Shown: positions 7,037 to 13,299 of the stretch, one piece after another
Layout of the letters: each line of letters opens with the position of its first letter
How positions within the stretch are numbered: position 1 is the first letter of the stretch
Origin: an uncultured Bacteroidales bacterium
GTDB taxonomy: Bacteria > Bacteroidota > Bacteroidia > Bacteroidales > Muribaculaceae
Assembly (NCBI GenBank): GCA_900554845.1
Contig: USIY01000037.1
Coordinates: 1-13,299 of the forward strand
Reading direction: 5' to 3'
DNA length: 13,299 bases
Program-made: the position numbers and the translations under genes
The notes under the pieces: model-generated
What the model was told of the DNA's origin: nothing
What the model saw: only the letters and a program-made list of their open reading frames with translations
Database searches by the model: none

Positions 7037-8146
7037 ATGCCGACGAAACAGCAACTGATCATCTGGATGTTGAAACCGGTATCTTTGATATACGGTTGGA
7101 TCACAGCCTTGCGTAACTGGATGTTCGACAATAAGATACTTCCGGTTATGGAGTACGACATCCCGGTGGTGAGCGTCGGCAATATCACTGTGGGTGGCAC
7201 TGGCAAGACGCCGCATGTGGAGTATATAATAAATGAACTTTGCATGACATACAATACTGCCGTTCTCTCCAGAGGTTACAAGCGAAAGACCAAAGGATTC
7301 CTGATGGCAGGCTCCACCAGCACTCCTGACAGTGTTGGAGACGAACCTTTGCAGATATATCACAAATTTGGATCACGGGTTAAAGTTGCCGTTTGCGAAA
7401 GCAGAAGGAGGGGCATATCCGAGTTGTTGCGTCAATGTCCGGATCTGCAGTTGATAGTGATGGACGATGCTTTTCAACACCGTTACGTAAAGCCTAAAGT
7501 GTCGATACTTCTCACGGATTATAACCGTCCGATTTATAAGGATAAATTGTTGCCGTTGGGACGTCTGCGTGAGAATTGGAAGCAAGTGGAGCGCGCCGAT
7601 ATGGTGGTTGTGACAAAGTGTCCGGACCAATTGCAGCCTATCGACTACAGGATGATATCGAAAGAATTGGGTGACAATGTCACGACCAAAGGTTTGAATC
7701 CACGTCCTTACCAGGGCTTATATTTCTCAAAAGTGATATACGGAGGGTTGCTTCCTGTGTTTCCGGATGACAAGCCGTATAATGTCAGTTTGGGTTCGCT
7801 TTCTGAGAGCGACACTGTGCTGTTGTTGACCGGTATAGCCAATCCCCGTGGTTTTGTAAGGTATTTCAAGAATTATCCATTCAAAGTAGTTGTGAGTCAT
7901 TATCCGGACCATCATGACTTCACCCGCAAGGACATTGAGTCGCTTTCGAAAAAATTCAATTCATTGTCCGGGCAAAGAAAAATGATCATAACAACCGAAA
8001 AGGATGCGATAAGATTGGCTTACAATCCCTACATCCCGACAAAGCTGAAACCCCTGATGTTTTATCTGCCTATAGGAGTGAGGATGATGGAAAAACCGGA
8101 CGGCAGTGATTTTATAGTGGAATTGAAGCGCAGAATAGAGGAATAA
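7037..8146 (+). CDS. lpxK: Tetraacyldisaccharide 4'-kinase (lipid A kinase)
   Basis: Membrane-associated kinase that phosphorylates the 4' position of the tetraacylated disaccharide, the sixth step of the Raetz lipid A pathway. An N-terminal amphipathic or membrane helix (about residues 5-27) is followed by SVGNITVGGTGKTP, the family's Walker A loop, with Lys57 and Thr58. MDDAFQHR (Asp143, Asp144, His148) is the conserved acidic motif region, LLPLGRLRE and the late TTEKDAIRL are further LpxK signatures. The length of 369 aa is slightly above the E. coli enzyme, as usual in Bacteroidetes. It begins 11 bp after the sppA stop, with a weak purine-rich sequence (AGGAA, 7032-7036) directly before the ATG. 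In some Bacteroidetes the lipid A 4'-phosphate is later removed by LpxF; no lpxF is visible here. Confidence 0.95.
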   Translation: MPTKQQLIIWMLKPVSLIYGWITALRNWMFDNKILPVMEYDIPVVSVGNITVGGTGKTPHVEYIINELCMTYNTAVLSRGYKRKTKGFLMAGSTSTPDSVGDEPLQIYHKFGSRVKVAVCESRRRGISELLRQCPDLQLIVMDDAFQHRYVKPKVSILLTDYNRPIYKDKLLPLGRLRENWKQVERADMVVVTKCPDQLQPIDYRMISKELGDNVTTKGLNPRPYQGLYFSKVIYGGLLPVFPDDKPYNVSLGSLSESDTVLLLTGIANPRGFVRYFKNYPFKVVVSHYPDHHDFTRKDIESLSKKFNSLSGQRKMIITTEKDAIRLAYNPYIPTKLKPLMFYLPIGVRMMEKPDGSDFIVELKRRIEE

Positions 8147-8225
8147 AGCCTTCAAAAGCGTTACTATAATAGCTGTAGTCTCTGAACGCCGCAGACCTTA
8201 CGATAGAAATAATAAAATCGATACA
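8147..8225 (+). other. Intergenic gap before punA
   Basis: This 79-bp gap separates lpxK from punA. It has no TAnnTTTG element. A TATAAT hexamer occurs at 8165-8170 within a short symmetric CTATAATAG, but has no convincing upstream box. A 4-bp inverted pair (GTCT/AGAC, about 8178-8196) is too weak to call a terminator. It may hold a promoter for punA-thiL-aguA-aguB, but the sequence alone does not show it. Confidence 0.3.
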
Positions 8226-9050
8226 ATGGAAAAGACTTATTTGGAAAAAATCCGGGAGACCGCGGATTTTTTACGCAATGTCGTGGGCGAAATGCCTAAA
8301 ATAGGAGTGATTCTCGGCACAGGTCTTGGAGATCTGGTGAATTATATAGAGATAAAGAAGGAAATAGACTATCATGTCATTCCGAACATGCCTGTGTCGA
8401 CTGTAGAAGGACACAGCGGAAAATTAATTTTCGGCACTCTCGGAGGGAAGTACATAGTCGCCATGCAAGGTCGCTTTCATTATTACGAAGGGTATGACAT
8501 GAAGCAAGTGACTTTCCCCGTGAGAGTGATGAAAGCGATTGGAGTGGAGACATTATTTGTCAGCAACGCTGCCGGCGGCATGAACAAGGAATTCAAGGTC
8601 GGTGACGTCATGATCATTTCGGATCATATCAATTTGTTCCCTGAGAATCCGTTGCGCGGAAAGAATTTCGAAGAACTCGGCCCGCGGTTCCCCGCGATGA
8701 CTGAAGCATATTCGCATGCCATGATAGAAATGGCCGACAACATAGCGTCGGAGGACGGGATCCGTCTGATGCATGGCGTATATGTCGGGACCCCCGGACC
8801 GACTTTTGAAACTCCCGCAGAATATGAATATTTCTGTATAATAGGAGGCGATGCTGTAGGTATGTCCACTGTCCCCGAAGTAATCGTTGCCAACCATGCG
8901 GGAATGAAGGTGTTCGGAGTGTCAGTGATAACGGATCTCGGAGGAAAGGATATAACCGAGGTCCCCACCCATGAAGAAGTGCAGAAAGCGGCGGTCCAGG
9001 CCCAGCCAGTCATGACGCATGTCATAACCAAAATGCTTGAAAGACTTTAA
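8226..9050 (+). CDS. punA: Purine nucleoside phosphorylase (trimeric family)
   Basis: Cytosolic purine salvage enzyme of 274 aa that cleaves purine nucleosides with phosphate to free base and ribose-1-phosphate. It belongs to the trimeric PNP/MTAP family, not the hexameric DeoD family. Visible motifs are the phosphate loop GTGLG (31-35; Ser is usual at the second place), VEGHSGKL with the phosphate-binding His63, QGRFHYYEGY, VSNAAGGMN, the base-binding Glu195 in PGPTFETPAEY, and MSTVPEVIVANHAGM. In VFGVSVITDLGG, Asp237 aligns with Asn243 of human PNP, the residue that fixes 6-oxopurine preference; MTAP enzymes carry Asp in this region. Activity on adenosine or methylthioadenosine as well as inosine and guanosine is therefore possible. 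Twelve bases separate it from thiL. Confidence 0.93.
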   Translation: MEKTYLEKIRETADFLRNVVGEMPKIGVILGTGLGDLVNYIEIKKEIDYHVIPNMPVSTVEGHSGKLIFGTLGGKYIVAMQGRFHYYEGYDMKQVTFPVRVMKAIGVETLFVSNAAGGMNKEFKVGDVMIISDHINLFPENPLRGKNFEELGPRFPAMTEAYSHAMIEMADNIASEDGIRLMHGVYVGTPGPTFETPAEYEYFCIIGGDAVGMSTVPEVIVANHAGMKVFGVSVITDLGGKDITEVPTHEEVQKAAVQAQPVMTHVITKMLERL

Positions 9051-9062
9051 CCACTGATTATA

Positions 9063-10103
9063 ATGGAGACAGAGATATCACAGTTGGGTGAGTTCGGACT
9101 TATTGATCGGTTGACCGAAAAATTCCCTCTTAAAAACAAGTCGAGTTTAAAGGGAGTGGGTGATGACGCCGCGGTGCTTCGATTCGGTGACAAAGATGTG
9201 TTGGTGACCACGGATCTGTTGTTGGAAGGTATACATTTCGATTTGCGATACGTTCCGTTAAAGCATCTTGGATATAAGGCCGCGGTAGTAAACTTCAGTG
9301 ATATCTACGCTATGATGGGGACTCCTAAGCAGATCGTGGTCAGTCTCGGAGTATCAAGTCGTTTTACAGTAGAACATATAGAGGAATTGTATTCCGGTAT
9401 CAGGCTTGCCTGCGATGCATACGGTGTTGATCTTGTTGGGGGTGATACTTCGGCTTCCGTGACAGGATTGGTCATCAGCGTTACATGTATAGGAGAGGCA
9501 GACAAAGATGATATCGTATACAGAAACGGAGCCAAACCAACAGATTTGATCTGCGTGAGTGGAGATCTTGGAGCGGCCTATATGGGGCTGCAGTTGTTAG
9601 AGCGCGAGAATGTGGTGTCGTCTCAGCAAAAGGGAAAGGAATCTTATGAACCCGATTTCGCAGGAAAGGAATATATTCTGGAACGTCAGCTTAAGCCCGA
9701 AGCGCGGAAAGATATTGTGGCTATGCTGAAAGAAAGCGGCATTCATCCCACGAGCATGATGGATGTCAGCGACGGTCTCTCTTCCGAATTGCTTCATATA
9801 TGTAAGAATTCAGACGTAGGCTGCAGGGTATATGAGGACCGTATACCGATAGATTATCAGACGGCATGTATGGCTGAGGAATTCAATATGAATATGATCA
9901 CGGCGGCAATGAACGGCGGCGAGGATTATGAATTGCTGTTCACAGTTCCCTTGACGGACAATGACAAGATTGAGAAACTGGCCGGAGTCCGAATGATAGG
10001 ATATATCACAAAACCGGAACTGGGAGCGGCTTTGGTGACGCGCGACGGTCAGGAGATGAAGATTCGTGCCCAGGGTTGGAATGCCTTTGATAATGGAAAA
10101 TAA
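9063..10103 (+). CDS. thiL: Thiamine-monophosphate kinase
   Basis: Cytosolic ATP-dependent kinase converting thiamine monophosphate to thiamine diphosphate, the active cofactor. At 346 aa it has the usual PurM-like fold motifs: GVGDDAAVL (Asp34, Asp35), TTDLLLEGIHF (Asp51), VNFSDIYAMMG (Asp80), VGGDTSAS (Asp128) and MMDVSDGLSSEL (Asp234, Asp237), which together build the metal and nucleotide sites. The late GGEDYELLFTV is also diagnostic. These acidic residues are all intact. The N-terminus MxxEISQLGEFGLID matches the family start. The gene follows punA by 12 bp, and its 3' end overlaps aguA by 11 bp in another frame. No other thiamine gene is in the window, so its position reflects operon convenience more than pathway grouping. 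Confidence 0.95.
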   Translation: METEISQLGEFGLIDRLTEKFPLKNKSSLKGVGDDAAVLRFGDKDVLVTTDLLLEGIHFDLRYVPLKHLGYKAAVVNFSDIYAMMGTPKQIVVSLGVSSRFTVEHIEELYSGIRLACDAYGVDLVGGDTSASVTGLVISVTCIGEADKDDIVYRNGAKPTDLICVSGDLGAAYMGLQLLERENVVSSQQKGKESYEPDFAGKEYILERQLKPEARKDIVAMLKESGIHPTSMMDVSDGLSSELLHICKNSDVGCRVYEDRIPIDYQTACMAEEFNMNMITAAMNGGEDYELLFTVPLTDNDKIEKLAGVRMIGYITKPELGAALVTRDGQEMKIRAQGWNAFDNGK

Positions 10104-11160
10104 AGAATTGCCGCGACTCAGAAGGCGAATGCCCGCGGAGTGGGAGAAACAGGAGGCTGTGCTTATGGCATGGCCTCATCCTGATTCCGACTGGGGATAC
10201 ATAATAGAGGAAGCCAGACAACAATTCGCGCGTATAATCAAAGCCATGATGAAACATGGCGAAAGAGTAGTCATTATATCCTCTGACCCCGAACAGACAT
10301 GTTCCTATCTTGATGCATATTTGGGAGATGAATGTGTAGAGAACAAGTCAAGGCTGTTCAAAGATATAATATGCCTCGACCATAACGATACATGGACTCG
10401 GGATTATGGCCCTATAGGTGTTGTGTCGGATGATTGCGAGACTCCCTTATTGTTGGATTTTGGTTTCAACGCATGGGGTTTGAAATTTCCCGCCAATTAT
10501 GACAATCAGGTCAACGCAGGTTTGAAAAACTTGATATTTCACGAAAACGGATATGTCGATTGTCGTGATTTTATACTTGAGGGAGGATCAATCGAAACTG
10601 ACGGATACGGCACGTTGCTGACTACAGAGGAATGTCTGTTGAATTCGAACAGGAATCCGACCTACAGCAAAGATGAAATTGAAGAAATTCTATTCAATCG
10701 CCTTGGCTTTGACCGGGTACTGTGGTTGAGCCACGGGCATATAGAAGGCGACGATACCGATTCCCATATCGACACGTTGGCTCGTTTTGCTCCAGATGAT
10801 ATAATATATTATTGTGCAGGGGATACGGAGGACATGGAGCTGATGGCTTCTGAATTGCGGTCATTTCGAACTCGTGAGGGGAATCCTTATCATCTCATAA
10901 GCCTTCCGGCCCCGGATCCGATATACGATGACGAAGGAAAACGTCTGGCGGCTACATATGCCAATTATTTAGTCACGCCCAACGCTGTCTATATCCCTTC
11001 ATACAGGCAGCCTATGAAAGACAAAACGGCGGCTATGATGCTTGGAATCGCATATCCGGAGCATGAAATCGTTCCGCTGGATTGCACTACATTGATAAAA
11101 CAGGGAGGATCGTTGCATTGTTCCACTATGCAATTGCTTCCGGGATCTTTAAAATTGTAA
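10093..11160 (+). CDS. aguA: Agmatine deiminase (agmatine iminohydrolase)
   Basis: Hydrolyses agmatine to N-carbamoylputrescine and ammonia, the middle step of the arginine-agmatine route to putrescine. The 355-aa protein has the guanidino-modifying enzyme fold with all key motifs: NDTWTRDYGP (Asp99, Trp101, Arg103, Asp104), LEGGSIETDG (Glu163), LTTEECLLNSNRNP, SHGHIEGDDTDSHID (His214, His216, Asp223, His225, Asp227) and the nucleophile Cys343 in GGSLHCSTMQ. I chose the ATG at 10093 because MPAEWEKQEAVLMAWPHP, the normal N-terminal block, starts about 20 residues in; a GTG at 10066 and an ATG at 10081 are in frame but extend further into thiL. The 11-bp overlap with thiL suggests coupled translation. 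The stop is 3 bp from aguB, the next enzyme. Confidence 0.95.
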   Translation: MENKELPRLRRRMPAEWEKQEAVLMAWPHPDSDWGYIIEEARQQFARIIKAMMKHGERVVIISSDPEQTCSYLDAYLGDECVENKSRLFKDIICLDHNDTWTRDYGPIGVVSDDCETPLLLDFGFNAWGLKFPANYDNQVNAGLKNLIFHENGYVDCRDFILEGGSIETDGYGTLLTTEECLLNSNRNPTYSKDEIEEILFNRLGFDRVLWLSHGHIEGDDTDSHIDTLARFAPDDIIYYCAGDTEDMELMASELRSFRTREGNPYHLISLPAPDPIYDDEGKRLAATYANYLVTPNAVYIPSYRQPMKDKTAAMMLGIAYPEHEIVPLDCTTLIKQGGSLHCSTMQLLPGSLKL

Positions 11161-11163
11161 ATT

Positions 11164-12060
11164 ATGGCCAGGACTTCTGAAATTAAAGTTGGAATAGTCC
11201 AACGAGCGTTCAGCAATGACATAGAGCTCAATCGCATTCATAATCAGAATGCCGTCGAGAGCCTTGCCGCCGATGGCGCCGAGCTTGTCGTGTTGTCGGA
11301 ATTACATGACTCTCTTTATTTTTGCCAGACCGAGAATGTGGATAATTTCAGTCTGGCGGAGGAAATACCAAGCGGCTTTACAGAGTTTTATTCCAATGTG
11401 GCGTCATCCAATAATGTGGTACTGGTCACAAGTATGTTCGAGCGCCGTGCTCCGGGTCTTTATCACAACACGGCCGTAGTGTTCGATCGGGATGGGTCGG
11501 TTGCCGGCAAATATAGAAAAATGCATATACCTGATGATCCCGGATTCTATGAAAAATTTTATTTTTCCCCCGGAGATCTGGGCTTTGAGCCGATAGAGAC
11601 GTCGCTTGGCAAACTTGGAGTATTGGTATGCTGGGACCAATGGTATCCGGAAGCCGCGCGATTGATGGCAATGCGGGGTGCCGAACTGTTGATATATCCC
11701 ACGGCTATCGGATGGAATCCGGACGATACTGACGATGAAAAGGAACGCCAGCTGGAAGCATGGATAACCATCCAACGCAGTCATGCGGTGGCCAATGGAA
11801 TTCCTGTGGTTTCTGTAAATCGCAACGGTTTTGAGGAAGATCCGTCCGGACAGACTTCCGGCATAGATTTCTGGGGGTCGAGTTTTGTGGCGGGTCCACA
11901 AGGAGAGATTCTTTTCAAAGCTCCTGATGGCGGTCCTTGTGAAGCTGTGGTGAATGTCGATCTTGAACGATCGGCAAATGTACGGCATTGGTGGCCGTTT
12001 TTCCGAGACCGGCGCATTGACGCCTATCAAGGCTTGACTTCACGATTCCTTACAGATTAA
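11164..12060 (+). CDS. aguB: N-carbamoylputrescine amidohydrolase (nitrilase superfamily)
   Basis: Hydrolyses N-carbamoylputrescine to putrescine, carbon dioxide and ammonia, completing the pathway begun by AguA. The 298-aa protein carries the nitrilase-superfamily catalytic triad: Glu46 in VVLSELHDSLYF, Lys119 in KYRKMHIPDDPGFYEKFYF, and Cys156 in GVLVCWDQWYPEAARLMAMRGAE. The segment DDPGFYEKFYFSPGD and the late WWPFFRDRRIDAYQGL are typical of AguB rather than of other carbon-nitrogen hydrolases. The start MARTSEIKVGIVQ is normal. Lying 3 bp after aguA, it almost certainly shares that transcript. Putrescine made here feeds polyamine pools; the arginine decarboxylase needed to make agmatine is not in the window. 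Confidence 0.95.
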   Translation: MARTSEIKVGIVQRAFSNDIELNRIHNQNAVESLAADGAELVVLSELHDSLYFCQTENVDNFSLAEEIPSGFTEFYSNVASSNNVVLVTSMFERRAPGLYHNTAVVFDRDGSVAGKYRKMHIPDDPGFYEKFYFSPGDLGFEPIETSLGKLGVLVCWDQWYPEAARLMAMRGAELLIYPTAIGWNPDDTDDEKERQLEAWITIQRSHAVANGIPVVSVNRNGFEEDPSGQTSGIDFWGSSFVAGPQGEILFKAPDGGPCEAVVNVDLERSANVRHWWPFFRDRRIDAYQGLTSRFLTD

Positions 12061-12099
12061 CTCGGATTTCTTATAATGCTCTATCCGTTTGGATGTAGC
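12061..12099. other. Convergent gap between aguB and the permease gene
   Basis: Only 39 bp separate the two converging genes. The gap has weak symmetry (CGGAT at 12063-12067 with ATCCG at 12083-12087; ATCC/GGAT at 12083-12094 around a GTTT loop) but no strong stem followed by a T-run on either strand. No intrinsic terminator can be called. Confidence 0.35.
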
Positions 12100-13116
12100 T
12101 TAAGCCTTTCGGTTGGAGCTGAGGATCACGTATAGTATCACCGGCACTCCCACAAGCGGAGTCAATGCGTTCAAGGGAATTACGGTGTGCGATGGTAGCA
12201 CTGAAAGAATATTGCATCCCAACGCCACGGCAGAGCCAGAAAGCATCGTCGCAGGCATCAGTACCCAGTGATTGTCGGTACGCGTGAGCATTCGCGCCAC
12301 GTGAGGCATGGCAAGTCCTATGAAAGCCACAGGTCCGCAGTATGCTGTGACTACAGCTGTCATCACTCCGGTTACAATAAGAAGCAGAGTCTTGACCTTG
12401 TCGACCCTGACTCCGAGATTGCGGGCATAATTGTCGCCGAGCAACAGAATGTTCAGCGGTTTTGCCAATAGCAACGAAGCTCCCAGACATATTATGATGA
12501 ATATTGACATCCATGGCAATTGGTCAGTCGATACCTGAGAGAATGATCCCATACCCCACATCACATAACCGTGTACACGTTCCGATTCGGCAAGCGAGGA
12601 GAGGAGCGTGACAATCGAGCTTGTCAGGTAACCTGTAAGAATACCTACGATCAGGAGCATCAGAGTGTTCTTTACTCGTAAGGATATCAGTGTAAGAATT
12701 CCTGTTATCAGGAGGGATCCGGCGATTGCCGCGGCTATAACGGCGGCGTATCCTCCGATTTCTGATTCTCCTATGGCCACTACGCCGTCCATTGCCAGCA
12801 TGACCAACGCCACTCCAAGGCTTGCTCCTGAGCTGATGCCCAGTATGGAAGGTCCCGCAAGAGGATTCCTGAACGCGGTCTGCAGCATCAGTCCGGTCAC
12901 TGCAAGCGCCGCGCCTCCAAACATAGCTGTTATGGCCATTGGCATGCGGTTGCCTAAAATTATAAACTTGGCGATGCCGGGTTCACCGCGTCCTGTGAGG
13001 ACATCGATAACCTGGTCTGTCGGAATATGGACAGACCCGAAAAATATATTGGCCAAGAACAATACTGACGTCAGTATTGCCAACCATAGAAAAATGCCGC
13101 GACGGAACCAGTTCAT
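12100..13116 (-). CDS. FecCD/BtuC-family ABC transporter permease
   Basis: Inner-membrane permease subunit of a type II ABC importer for iron-siderophore, heme or cobalamin. The 338-aa protein is highly hydrophobic, with about nine or ten transmembrane helices beginning at residues 8-27. Family signatures are RMPMAITAMFGGAALAVTG (57-75), NPLAGPSILGISSGA (84-98), GDNYARNLGV (227-236), GPVAFIGLAMPHVARML (261-277) and the C-terminal GVPVILYVILSS. The conserved RLPR motif reads RMPM here. The substrate cannot be told from the permease alone, and the partner ATPase and binding protein are not visible; the ATPase would be expected downstream but aguB lies there in the opposite direction. The likely partners lie beyond 13299 or elsewhere. 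No TAnnTTTG box was found upstream on its strand, and the ATG is preceded by an A/T-rich leader without a clear ribosome site. Confidence 0.92.
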   Translation of the reverse strand: MNWFRRGIFLWLAILTSVLFLANIFFGSVHIPTDQVIDVLTGRGEPGIAKFIILGNRMPMAITAMFGGAALAVTGLMLQTAFRNPLAGPSILGISSGASLGVALVMLAMDGVVAIGESEIGGYAAVIAAAIAGSLLITGILTLISLRVKNTLMLLIVGILTGYLTSSIVTLLSSLAESERVHGYVMWGMGSFSQVSTDQLPWMSIFIIICLGASLLLAKPLNILLLGDNYARNLGVRVDKVKTLLLIVTGVMTAVVTAYCGPVAFIGLAMPHVARMLTRTDNHWVLMPATMLSGSAVALGCNILSVLPSHTVIPLNALTPLVGVPVILYVILSSNRKA

Positions 13117-13299
13117 TTGATCTGTTTTTAAAATAAGTAGCTAATAAAAATTAATGATTATATGTAGTTGATGGAAATTAACATGAAAACTCGTTCTTTT
13201 TTGTTGTTTTCTTCCTGTCGTTCAGTCACTATGTGGCAATGGCTCCTTCTCTCCAGGAAGAAAATACCTAAAAAATAACTTCGTTTTCATGTTCATTAA
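13117..13299. other. AT-rich non-coding region upstream of the permease
   Basis: This 183-bp stretch is clearly richer in A and T than the genes. It contains the nested inverted repeat and no substantial coding region. Two short open frames start from the mirrored ATGAAAAC of the repeat arms: 31 codons on + (13183-13278) and 24 codons on - (13296-13222, starting from an ATG two codons earlier). Both begin MKT or MNMKT and are probably by-products of the repeat. I looked for cobalamin riboswitch signatures, because of the downstream BtuC-type gene, and did not find them. Confidence 0.45.
13180..13293. repeat. Nested imperfect inverted repeat (arms 38 and 40 bp, loop 36 bp)
   Basis: Two perfect 11-bp inverted pairs are nested about one centre. 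The outer pair is AACATGAAAAC (13180-13190) with GTTTTCATGTT (13283-13293). The inner pair is TTTTCTTCCTG (13207-13217) with CAGGAAGAAAA (13254-13264). Between outer and inner arms, T6 (13197-13202) faces A6 (13270-13275), giving a long quasi-palindrome around an unpaired 36-nt centre. It lies 64 bp upstream of the permease start in an AT-rich stretch. A transcript across it could fold into a tall hairpin. It could be a small non-autonomous element, a site for inversion, a regulatory hairpin, or the 3' end of an upstream transcript. The window ends 6 bp beyond it, so flanking duplications cannot be checked. Confidence 0.6.

Noticed and set aside
8165..8170. TATAAT hexamer before punA as a promoter
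   Set aside because: Bacteroidetes primary sigma factors use TAnnTTTG rather than TATAAT, and no matching upstream box is present.
12071..12514. 147-codon open frame on the - strand at the 3' end of the permease gene
   Set aside because: It overlaps the permease in another frame on the same strand; the permease frame carries the conserved FecCD motifs throughout.
13183..13278. 31-codon open frame on the + strand with a partner of 24 codons on the - strand
   Set aside because: Both start from the mirrored ATGAAAAC of the inverted repeat, so their similar beginnings follow from the repeat. There is no ribosome site, promoter or known family to support either.
13117..13299. Possible cobalamin riboswitch upstream of the BtuC-like permease
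   Set aside because: A GCCAC followed by GACAGGAAG on the - strand is superficially similar, but the characteristic GGGAA, CCCGC-ACTG and GAAGACCTGCC elements are missing.

Overview
The window looks like ordinary chromosome from a Bacteroidales gut bacterium, most like Muribaculaceae, Bacteroides or Prevotella. This rests on gene content (a DUF4827-type lipoprotein, a FeoB-associated-type Cys-rich small protein, the AguA/AguB putrescine pair), moderate GC, weak or absent Shine-Dalgarno sequences, and one good match to the Bacteroidetes -7 promoter element (TAnnTTTG) at 2097-2104. LpxK shows that the cell makes lipid A and is therefore Gram-negative. The taxonomic placement is inferred, not measured.

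Layout. Positions 1-12060 hold eleven genes, all on the + strand and closely packed: topB (DNA topoisomerase III); a 69-aa Cys-rich single-pass membrane protein; a DHH/DHHA1 phosphoesterase of NrnA type with its own promoter; a lipoprotein whose start overlaps the phosphoesterase stop; a phosphoglucosamine/phosphohexomutase (glmM-like); sppA; lpxK; punA; thiL; aguA; aguB. Several junctions overlap or nearly touch (3165-3168, 5217, 10093-10103, 11161-11163), so translational coupling is likely. The longest gaps between + strand genes are 79 bp, before glmM and before punA, and these are the likeliest operon breaks. At 12060/12100 the direction reverses: a FecCD/BtuC-type ABC permease is transcribed toward aguB on the - strand. 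Its upstream region, 13117-13299, is AT-rich and holds a nested inverted repeat.

How the genes fit together. GlmM (amino-sugar precursor supply for peptidoglycan and lipid A), SppA (inner-membrane peptide clearance) and LpxK (lipid A 4'-phosphorylation) form an envelope block. PunA (purine salvage) and ThiL (thiamine diphosphate synthesis) are nucleotide and cofactor enzymes. AguA and AguB are consecutive steps from agmatine to putrescine. NrnA recycles short RNA and/or pAp, and TopB handles DNA decatenation. The permease is one part of a metal-chelate or cobalamin importer whose other parts lie outside the window.

I found no rRNA, tRNA, CRISPR array, insertion sequence, phage gene or recognisable defence system. 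All genes look intact. No stretch over 300 bp lacks a gene. I do not see a clear novel system. The items most worth a second look are the nested inverted repeat near the right edge, the Asn-to-Asp change at the purine-specificity position of PunA, and the very short leader implied for the phosphoesterase gene.
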